A stretch of 64,000 nt of DNA from Delphinapterus leucas (lineage: Eukaryota > Chordata > Mammalia > Artiodactyla > Monodontidae). Within the stretch, counting starts at the first letter, position 1; the number at the start of each line of letters is the position of its first letter. Below the pieces are notes generated by a model. That model was not told the DNA's origin and searched no databases. It was given only the letters and a program-made list of their open reading frames with translations. The position numbers and the translations under genes were made by a program. Positions 55,450 through 64,000 of this stretch are shown here, one piece after another. Where the stretch lies: contig NW_022098001.1 in the NCBI RefSeq assembly GCF_002288925.2, forward strand, positions 6,663,113 to 6,727,112, in the 5' to 3' direction.

Positions 55450-56850
55450 ATTGGAACATAAGGAAGGGGATTGAGTCTCAAAAAGGCTGTAGCCAAGTTA
55501 CTGGAACAGTAACCAGTTAGGCACAGGGTGGTGGTCATGAATCTCAGCATGGGGAGCTGGAGGGCCTCGCATCGTTCCCTACGCATTGGTCTCATAGAAG
55601 AGAACAGAGCCTTGAGACTCCAGAAAAAACCTGCCTCAGAAGCTGAACACAAGCAGTGCCTAAAGAAGCAAATGAATGATCATAACCTATTTTCTATACA
55701 CACACACACTTAAAACTTTTAAAACTTCACTTTTAAAAGTTAAAGTATCAAAAAGAAAGGTTAAAGTATCACTAACACCAGTTTGAACCAAAACAATCCC
55801 TGACATGAATAACACCCCAAAAGCATCAGTTTACTTACACGGCACCTAGCTGTAGCTAATACTGTATAAATGCATATGAGGTGATCTTTCAGGTTAAAAA
55901 AAAAATCCTATAAAATTAAATCCAGTTTATATAATACCACCAAATCCACCATGGCATACTAAAAAAATTTTTTTTTTCCTAGCTCTACTACCTGCATAAT
56001 CCTGGAAAAAATATCAAATTCCTAACCTGTTAAATGAGATTAATTTTAGCACCTCATAAGTTTTGAGGTTTGAGATAATGAAAGGGAGAGTGCTTTGAAA
56101 TCAGACTTGCTATATCATTTTTGTTATGATTATGATCATTATATACATTTTCCAACTAGGTTTTACAAGTATCCAATCCAATGGTGTATCAATGCTAGTG
56201 TTTTCATTGAGAAAATAAGATACATATATGCATACATACACACCCCAAGCAAAGGGAGCGATTACACCTCAGAAGTAAACGGGTGAATTAACAGAGGGAG
56301 ATAAATACTAATGGGATATAAATGGAAATGACATCGGCAACATGAAAGCAAGCATGAGTGAAGCTGCTGGATGGCATTTAGACTCTTTCTTTACTTTAGA
56401 CAGTTAGATAAGTGCTGTGGCAAACTAAGGTTTTTTTTCAATAAAAATACATTTTGCAATCAAGGAGGAAATAGTAGTCTCTCCCTACACCTGTAAGTTC
56501 GCTGGATACAATAAACTATAAAGAAATCTAGGGTGGAAAAATTGGTGTTAGGGAAGGATAAACATGAGCCAATGTTTTCCATTCATTATTAAAAAGCAAC
56601 CTGATAATTTTATGTGATTGTATTCTAAAATAAACAAATATCTTCAAACTTGGAAACCCTGTTTAACTGTTAAGACATAATTCACCTTTTCTTCATCAGT
56701 CAGCAAGTTTAGGCCCAGAAGGGAAACTTTACACAAGTTCCCTTTATACATATGGTTCTTTGATATGAACTATAGATCCTAGCAACCACTTTACAAATAT
56801 CAGAAGGTAAACTGCTAGTTCTTTAATTTGATAATTCGTTAAATGATTTT
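55450..56850. other. Intergenic stretch, nothing recognised
   Basis: AT-rich, with a short (CA)n at 55699-55710. No exon or named repeat. Confidence 0.45.
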
Positions 56851-56868
56851 TTTTAAATTTTACCCACC

Positions 56869-57160
56869 GGGGAGGGGGAAGGGTGAGCTGTGACAAAGCG
56901 AGAGAGAGGCATGGACATATATACACTACCAAACGTAAGGTAGATAGCTAGTGGGAAGCAGCCGCATAGCACAGAGAGATCAGCTCGGTTCTTTGTGACC
57001 GCCTGGAGGGGTGGGATAGGGAGGGTGGGAGGGAGGGAGACGCAAGAGGGAAGAGATATGGGAACATATGTACATGTATAACTGATTCGCTTTGTTATAA
57101 AGCAGAAACTAACACACCATTGTAAAGCAATTATACCCCAATAAAGATGTTAAAAAAAAA
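56869..57160 (+). mobile_element. L1 3' UTR fragment
   Basis: The plus-strand form of the same L1 tail that is found reversed at 54443 ('aacacaccattgtaaagcaa', 'taccccaataaagatgttaa'), with a G-rich tract at 57003-57040. Duplication aaattttacccacc at 56855-56868 and 57161-57174. Confidence 0.95.
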
Positions 57161-57429
57161 AAATTTTACCCACCTACCTCAACCACGGCCTAGAGCTACA
57201 CTCCCTAACACCATCGGAGCTTGTCCTGGAGCCCCCTGAGGTTCTCATGAAAAATGCAAATAACTGGGGCCCATGAAAAACACTCACTCTGAATTCTGGG
57301 AGTTGTGGCCTGGGTATCAGCACTTTAATAGAACCTCACTAAATTTGATCAGTCACTGCACTAGAACCTGTTAGCAGTCCTTCTTCTGAACCTCTACGGC
57401 ATGACGATGTTATTTATTTAGCATTTAGG

Positions 57430-57530
57430 GTGTATTAGTATGTATTCATTTATCCAACAAATATTTTTAGGTTCCTAGTGTGTGCCCAACACCGTACTAA
57501 GTAAACACTGCCTTTTAATCCCAGAGGCTG
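57430..57530 (+). repeat. MIR/L2-like fragment
   Basis: 'cattcatttatccaacaaat' and 'tgtgcccaacaccgtactaa' are typical of old SINE/LINE tails. Confidence 0.5.
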
Positions 57531-58229
57531 ACAACATACCCTCCATTCAAGAGTTGCCCACCCAGCCTCCATTTCCTACTTCTTCCTTTCTAAGAGAATC
57601 CAGTTTTGTTTAGGGACCCATTCATATAGCCAAATATATCAGAGGAAATTGTGAAAAATGGGTCTGATGCCTCTGAAGGCAATGCCATTTCACTCGCCAA
57701 TGACTGCATCATGTACTTGCATGTGACCTAATGCTGGCCAGTGAGGCATGAGGAGAAGTCGGCTGGGGGCTTCTGTGAGGTTTCCTCACTCTTAGGAGAA
57801 AGTGACAGGAAAAGGTGGTCTCTCTTTTCCTCCAAATAGTTACATGTACTTCTGTTGTGATATCTAGAGCTGCTACAGCCATTTGTTACTTCCCTGAAGA
57901 AGAAGCCTCCACTGGGGATGGGGATAGCAGGGAAAAGAAATGGAAAAAACCTGGGCCCTTAATAAATTTGTTGAGCCACTAATCAACCAGTTGCAATGTT
58001 CACTCTGCCTCAGGACTTCCAATGTATTGTTAACACCAGTTTGAGTCTGTGTTTCCGTACTCACAGCCAAAACATCCTCACTGATGTTCAGTAAATGTCA
58101 GTTCACGATGATGTTGACAATGATGTGAAAAAACAAAATGGTAGACTTGCCGTATTCCAAGGTGGTGCCACCAGCCATGGCTGAGACTTATCTGTGAATA
58201 AAAATAAGGGTGCAAGTCCTACAATCTTT

Positions 58230-58361
58230 TTGGGGGGGGGGCATGCAGGATCTTAGTTCCCTGACCAGGGATTGAACCCACGCCCTCTGCAGTGGAAGTG
58301 CAGTGCAGTGCAGTGGAAGGGCAGTGGAAGTGGAACTACTGGACCACCAAGGAAGTTAAGA
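58230..58361 (-). mobile_element. CHR-family SINE, short 3' deleted, antisense, with internal expansion
   Basis: The minus head ends near 'ggaccaccaaggaagtt', and the right-to-left body has 'ggttcaatccctggtcaggg'. Between 58290 and 58332 the motif gtgcagtg / gcagtggaag is repeated several times, which other copies lack. Duplication cctacaatcttt at 58218-58229 and 58362-58373. Confidence 0.88.
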
Positions 58362-58599
58362 CCTACAATCTTTACTCCACAGAGCTACCCTCTTTCTCCT
58401 AAGCCCCGATGGTCTCCTTATGTGCCATCCGGAAGCAGGAAGGTCAGGAGAAGGTGAGTGACCCCCACAAATGTCTGGCGGCCGTCACTGTCCGTTCCCT
58501 TTTTTGACCACCCCGAATTTCCTGGTGTCAGTCTGTCTTCTCTCTTTGTTTACCTGACACTCGCTTATCATGTCAACTTTCTTCTTGCCTGACCAACCT

Positions 58600-59430
58600 G
58601 TCCTCCCTCTCCTTCAATGCCTCCCTCCCTCCTCTACCCGAAAGGATGAGTCTTTCCAAAGAATGAATTCTTCAAACTCTGTTTCTTCCATTCAACTAGA
58701 GTTTAAGCCATTTGCTCATCCCACATTTGCAATTGCTTAATGGACAGTTTCACCTAGATGTTCCACTCTAATCAAAAGCAGTGTGTTCAAAGCCAGACCT
58801 ACCAATTCACATCTGAAAACCATCTTCTTTTTCTGGAAATGATACTATAATTTTATCAAGGTGAAGACCTTGAGATCCTCTTTGATTTTCTCCATATTCC
58901 TTGCGATTTTCACCCAGTTCCAAGTCCTAACAAGTCCTCTTGCATAATTTCTCTCGCACACACTGCCTTCCTTTCTGTTCTTACAGCCACTATCCTGGTT
59001 CCGACTCTGACTTTATCACTTTAAACCTGGAACACTGCAATATCTCTAAAATACACTCCTATCTGTGCTCTCTCCCTGCCCTGCCCCCAACACTTCCTAC
59101 ACATCCCTGAACAGATCCGTAGTCAGAAACCTTCACTGAGTTTCCACTGCCTTTAAATTCGTACCCAAACTCCCTAGCCTAGCAAGGCTCCAAAATTAGA
59201 CTCAAAGTTATCCTTTCAGGCAGAGTTTCAAATATGCCTCTCTACAAATTCTTCAACTCAAAAAAGCTAGTTTGCAGCTCATTACCCACATACTCCTTAT
59301 AGCTGCCTTCCTTGAGCCTTGGGTTTGTTAGACAGCTCTTTCCCTCCTCCCTGTCTACATCTACCAAAACTAAACCCTTCTTCCAAGGCCCGATTAAGAG
59401 TCTGAATGTGTCCTGATCACCTCATATGGA
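58600..59430 (+). repeat. L2-like old LINE
   Basis: 'ctgtgctctctccctgccct', 'gagtttccactgcctttaaa', 'acccaaactccctagcctag' and 'cttccaaggcccgattaaga' follow the order of an L2 3' part. Diverged; edges approximate. Confidence 0.55.
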
Positions 59431-59439
59431 AGTTATTCA

Positions 59440-60735
59440 TAAAAGTAATAACAATGATTTAAAACAATAGCTACCATTCATTTGTGCTTACTCTATCCCG
59501 GCCACTGTAAAATCCCATTCTTGTAAAATGTGGTTGATAAAAACTACCTAATGGAGTTACCATAAGGAGCCAATGAGTCAATGTACATATGGGGCTGAGC
59601 CCAGACCCTGAGATATGTGGAAGATGCCCAATAAGAATTGGCTGAATTTTCACTAATTATGCCATTGAAATGCCACTGTGGGGTTTTGCTCCCAGTCAAA
59701 AGGCCATGTCTTGGTCACTCAAAAGAGAATGAGCTCCAAGGAAATGGCTAAGATGCAACATTGCGATCAGGGAAGGACAGGCTCAGTTCTGGTTCCTCAC
59801 AGTATCCCAGCATGCCTTTCTGAGCCTTAGGCAAACAAAAATGTCTTTGTTGCAAGTTGCATATATTGGCTGGCAATATGCTTGTTCTTTACATTTCTAT
59901 TATGTGTGTGTGTCTTACATATCCCTTCACTTCCTTGTTCTGGGCACCAAAATGCAGAACTCAGACAGCATTAGGAAAGAAAGAACTTTCCGACGCGACC
60001 AGAGGTACAAAATCATGTGGGACACTAAAGAGAGAAAGCTCTTTTCCGGTGAGCAGAAGCTCTTCATCTCCTTTAAAATAAACAACAAAATTTCCCCCTC
60101 ATGGTGAATTTGTTCTTGCTGCTTCTCAAACCAAAACGCAATTTAAGAGACAGTTACAACAGAGGAATGTTAAATACGTGGCTTTCAGGCTAAATCTGTG
60201 ACAATCCTTACATTCCAACGCTGGGAAATTAGCAATGTAAATCTCTCTTTGAAACCTACTGTGGATTTACTCCTCAGCACTTGCCCAAAAAAACCCCAAG
60301 TTGCATTCAATTACACTAAGGTTAGGACATAAGTATGATTTACATAAGTATCTGTTATAATTTACATAAGTATCTGTTAATAAGTAAATATTTCACTGAG
60401 ACGGAAAGTGTAGTTAGAACTCAGACCTACTTAAAATGGTTCTTCTAGTCCAAGGAAAGGCTAACCTGGTGCTTTGAAAAGTATGGCATCATACATTTAT
60501 GAATGACACAGGATTTAAAATTCCTAGAGATGGAGTCATGTCCCCCAACCCTACCCCCCCACCACCACCCTGCCTGTCCCAGCAGGGGGCTGGATTATAA
60601 CCCCCAGGGAATGCAATCTCCGTTTCTCAGGGAATTCCAGTATAAATTAGCTTGGCAAGGACAGACAAGCTTTCCTGGAAAGTCACAGCATTTTCTTCTA
60701 TCCCAGCATTTTTATATAGGCAAGACCCCCTACTT
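59440..60735. other. Intergenic stretch, little recognised
   Basis: A MIR-like piece is possible at 59460-59650. The open frames at 59841-60107 and 60503-60967 show no domain. The C/A-rich patch at 60543-60570 is low complexity. Confidence 0.4.
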
Positions 60736-60739
60736 ATGT

Positions 60740-60850
60740 TTTATCCCCAGATCACCTGGGATGCTTGTTAAAAGTACAGATCCCCATGCTCAATCCAAGG
60801 CCTGGGAATCTGTATTTTTAACAAACACCCACGTTTTGGTTGACTCATCC
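60740..60850 (+). mobile_element. MER5A-like hAT-Charlie fragment
   Basis: 'gatcacctgggatgcttgtt', 'gtacagatccccatgctcaa' and 'gcctgggaatctgtattttt' match a MER5A-type element. Confidence 0.7.
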
Positions 60851-60887
60851 CTCAATCCAAAATCACTTGCAGCAAGAAGGCTGTTGT

Positions 60888-60910
60888 CATTTGTTTGTTT
60901 GTTTGTTTGT
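60888..60910. repeat. (TTTG)n
   Basis: Five units of TTTG. Confidence 0.85.
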
Positions 60911-61179
60911 CGTGGTAACAGATCCTCTGGTTTTCTCTTTTTGAAGCCTGTCCTTCCAGGGTGCTGAAGACTGCCAACCCCCAGCTCTGTCCTCTGCAGC
61001 AGATCTTTCTCTTCTCTTTTGCTCATCACTATTCACTTTTTCTGTTGTACCATTTCTTCACTGGGGGATGAAGCTCATCTGATGAGTGTTAAGGGAAATC
61101 TGTAACCATCACTCACATGAGCTTTTATCTGTGACTTTCAATACCTTAATTCCTTTTTTTTTCTTCTTCCATGGGCCCC

Positions 61180-61510
61180 TCTTCAGAATAGTGGTTTTAA
61201 ATGCATAAAATAAAATAAGGAAAGGAAATCAATCATATTGAAATACCATTCTTAAAATATGTTTTAAAATGTGAAATAGTAATACATACATGTCCTTCTT
61301 TATTAATACATTAGAAAACAAGATCTAGAGGCAGGTCTAGTAGTTTTCTTAATTTCAAAGTATGATGAGTATAAATGATGTTTTGAAATAGTCACAGCAA
61401 CTGTAATATTATATGAAAATATCTGTGATTTTTATTGGTGACAAAGTCTTAGGTACTGCTAAGTTTTGTTCTGTACATTCATAATTAAAATTTTGGTTAG
61501 ATGAGAGTGA
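61180..61510. mobile_element. Old DNA transposon, probably hAT
   Basis: 'aaatgcataaaataaaataa', 'gtccttctttattaatacat' and 'atttttattggtgacaaagt' form a block I recognise as a recurrent mammalian repeat, most likely hAT-related. The subfamily is not certain. Confidence 0.45.
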
Positions 61511-62269
61511 AAGTAAAAATACAATGTTTTCCTCATCCAAGTTCACGGGCTCGCTGAATTCAAGGTCCTTGGGCTGTGGGTCCAGGTTAAAAAATCTTGC
61601 CTTAATCAAATGGCTTGATTAATCATAGCAATTCCAGTCACTGCAGCTGGCCCGTGCAAACTCTTCCTATGCAAACAGGATGTGATGTGAATTTTTTAGC
61701 CATAAGTCTCTACCTGTATTGCCTGGCAGTTAGTAAGTGATTAGAAATTTTTTGGAAGCTTCTCTACCTTGGGTGTTTATCTGTGCTGTGTCCCCATCCA
61801 GTTCCATCTATTCCAATGATGCCCCCAGGCCTTCCTGCTCCCATCCCATCCTCCTCTGGAATCTTCAGCTGCTGGTCCAGGCCCCCTTTTCTCCTCTCTA
61901 TCAGGCTTGATGCTCCATCTTGTGCCTGTTCCACTCCCTCCCCTTCAGCTTCTGCTTTTCACTGTGTCCCCTACAAATCCCCCATCCCCTCTGGGAGCTA
62001 ACCTGGCTGTGTTCCCCAGTCTGTCAACAGGTGCTTACAAACTCTTCAAGGCTCTAGTCCCATGAGGGACACAGAAAAATACCATTTCTCTGGCCCCACT
62101 GATCAGCCAGGTTTGGAAATAATTTTTTTCACTCTGTGGTCCCAGGCATCAGTGACAGACACTTCGGCAAGTCATTTGGCTGCAGCCTCACCGGATACCA
62201 AAGCACTGACCTGACCCACTTCTCTAGTTGAGTGCCAAGCCTGCAACACACATCCATATAAAAAGAGGC

Positions 62270-62410
62270 ACTTCATATCCTTGAGAGAGAGATTATTATC
62301 CATGTTTTACAAAGGAGGACACTTAGATACGAGAGGCTCAATAACATGTCTAAAATCAAACATCGAGTCCGTAGTGGATCCAGGATTTTAACTGCTGTTG
62401 TCTGATGCTC
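62270..62410 (+). repeat. MIR
   Basis: 'atccatgttttacaaaggag' and 'gtagtggatccaggatttta' in MIR order. Confidence 0.7.
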
Positions 62411-62446
62411 ATCTGTAAACAGTAGGTGGTCAAAAAAGGATGATTG

Positions 62447-62492
62447 TAATAATAATAATAATAATAAATAATGATCATTATTATTATTATTA
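62447..62492. repeat. (TAA)n/(TTA)n palindrome
   Basis: TAA repeats on the left and ATT repeats on the right of a TGATCA centre, so the block folds on itself. Confidence 0.9.
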
Positions 62493-62499
62493 CAGAGTT

Positions 62500-64000
62500 G
62501 GTGGTTTTACATTTGTATTCCCTGGAAGCAGATTCTGAGACAAGGAATATCCATAGGAAAATGATGCATTAGGGAGTGCTCCCAGGAAAAACCCTAGGAG
62601 AATTAGGAAGTGGGGCCGGAAAGAAATGAGGACCAAGTAAGGGAGTGACATGAAGCAGAGGTGATTTGGAGAGGGGCTGGGTGACATCTCACAGTTGTCC
62701 CATCAGAGGAAAGGGATGGGACCATTTATATGCCCATATCTGTCAGTCATTGATTAAGGGCTGCTCTTGGGGGTTGTAGAGGGGGGAAAATCACCAGGGA
62801 AATCTGGCTGTCTTAGAAGCACAGGTAAAGTGGGCTATGGCAGAGAAATTGTGGCCGGTGGTGGAAACCACTCTCAGAGCCACACTGACAGCATCTGCCA
62901 GGGTGATCTTGAAAATGGAGCAGCGTCATAAAAGGAAACAATATACAGCTCTGAATTTGCTATGTTTTTTTCCATACAGATACCCAGCATACCCTCAGCT
63001 TCCCCTCAGAACCATGTGCAACCTTAGAGGCAACACTGAAGATTCTAAGTAAAGGCTTGTTGGTTGACTGAAATCATTTTATTATTTCAGCACCGTAGGA
63101 ATTTAGGTGGTGGCTAGCCTCCAAGCCCCCTTCCTGCTGGGTCTCTAACAGCAAGACTTCCTCTCATTTTCCATGTTTTTGTTATTCTTCTGGGGAGGGG
63201 GTTGCTTTTGTATATATGATTCAGCTCTTCAGAGGGAACCCATGACAGTCATGTGAGATGTGTTTAATTTTGTACAGTTTAACTGTATATTAGTAACAGG
63301 GTTTAGTGGATGACTCTGCTTTTCCAACAAAACTGGAAAGGAAAAATCATTCCAGATTTGTTTTTCCAGGAGAATTTAAAATTGGGAGACATAAATGACT
63401 ATTCTCTTTTTAAGTATCCATGTTGTCATGAAGTAATAGCAAAGAGTGGGCTTTTTCCCCAAAATGTATGAATAAGTGACTCTTGTGTTTTTCAGTCTCA
63501 GATGAGATTGATGCTGTTAGGCCTGTACTCTAGTCTTATGGTATTCTTCAATTAGTTTGCAGCTGGAATGAACTTTTGTCAATGCTGTTATTTGAGGCAG
63601 AGTTGGGTGTGAGGAACGTGACCCCGATGACATGGTTGACACAGAGACGTGCTGCCCAGGTTCCCCTCAAGGAAGGATGTGCTGCCCAGCCGTGGGACTG
63701 TGGTCCAGCAAACGACATCCAGCTGTCAGCTCCTTCAAGGTGAGCCTCAGCTGCCTCATCCCAGGTCCTGCCCTTCCCAAGACAGCCTGAATCCAATGAC
63801 TGCAGAAAGTAGGGATAGAAAGGCATAACCATTTTGGCCTAACGGGGGAAACCCTGACAAGCGGGACTGCTCCAGATTTTCCTGTTGGGTTGCCAAAGAT
63901 TTTGCTGCACCGACGTCATAGTTAACTTCTTCCTCAACGCAATCCTGCTTCCTCTCGCATCCTTCTACGGGAGTGGATCTCTAATAACATCTTGCACCAC
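62500..64000. other. Right-end intergenic stretch, nothing recognised
   Basis: No exon, promoter or repeat family that I can support. The 71-codon open frame at 62837-63052 has no recognisable domain. Confidence 0.45.

Noticed and set aside
59841..60107. 88-codon open frame with basic C-terminal half
   Set aside because: No splice context, no domain and no conservation evidence available.
60503..60967. 154-codon open frame on the plus strand, the longest non-L1 frame outside ATP6V1C1
   Set aside because: It runs through a low-complexity C/A patch and a MER5A-like transposon fragment, and I see no family motif. Treated as chance.

Overview
This is nuclear DNA from a mammal, most likely a cetacean and probably a toothed whale. 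The main clue is the repeats. The window carries many copies of a tRNA-derived SINE whose head reads like 'cttccctggtggcgcagtgg', which is the CHR family shared by whales, hippos and ruminants. Several copies are the short ~210-bp form that ends in 'gcgtaccgcaaaa' and looks recent (intact target-site duplications, long A tails). Artiodactyl/cetacean-type L1 tails, MIR and L2, old Tigger and hAT fragments and degraded retroviral pieces make up the rest. The species call is an inference from these repeats.

The window holds one protein-coding gene, ATP6V1C1 (V-ATPase V1 subunit C1), complete and on the minus strand. Twelve coding exons were placed by hand between 29534 (ATG) and 5842 (TAA). Every junction has GT..AG ends, and the exon lengths sum to 1149 nt, giving 382 aa plus a stop, which is the known length of the C1 isoform. 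A non-coding first exon lies in a CpG-island promoter (about 43200-43760). That promoter has a CACGTG E-box of the CLEAR/TFEB type, a 16-bp palindrome and a run of GC boxes. The best poly(A) signal is at 5169-5174, so the transcript spans about 38 kb.

Layout: 1-5150 is downstream flank (a SINE, a recent L1 fragment, a perfect 18-bp hairpin, older L1). 5150-43600 is ATP6V1C1 with a 13.9-kb first intron. 43760-64000 is upstream intergenic DNA with no gene that I can recognise. In the intergenic part are a perfect 703-bp tandem duplication (47031-48436), a decayed endogenous retrovirus with an env transmembrane remnant (about 50330-53050), a nested pair of antisense L1s (53514-55136), an L1 tail (56869-57160) and an L2-like stretch. 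From established human synteny, AZIN1 should lie beyond the right end and BAALC beyond the left end; neither is visible here.

I found no new multi-gene system. The observations most worth checking are the 703-bp duplication (recent event or assembly error), the hairpin at 2115-2167, the promoter architecture, the block of three frame-neutral exons encoding the subunit C head, and inverted SINE pairs in the introns. Most short open frames in the window are chance frames or repeat-derived.
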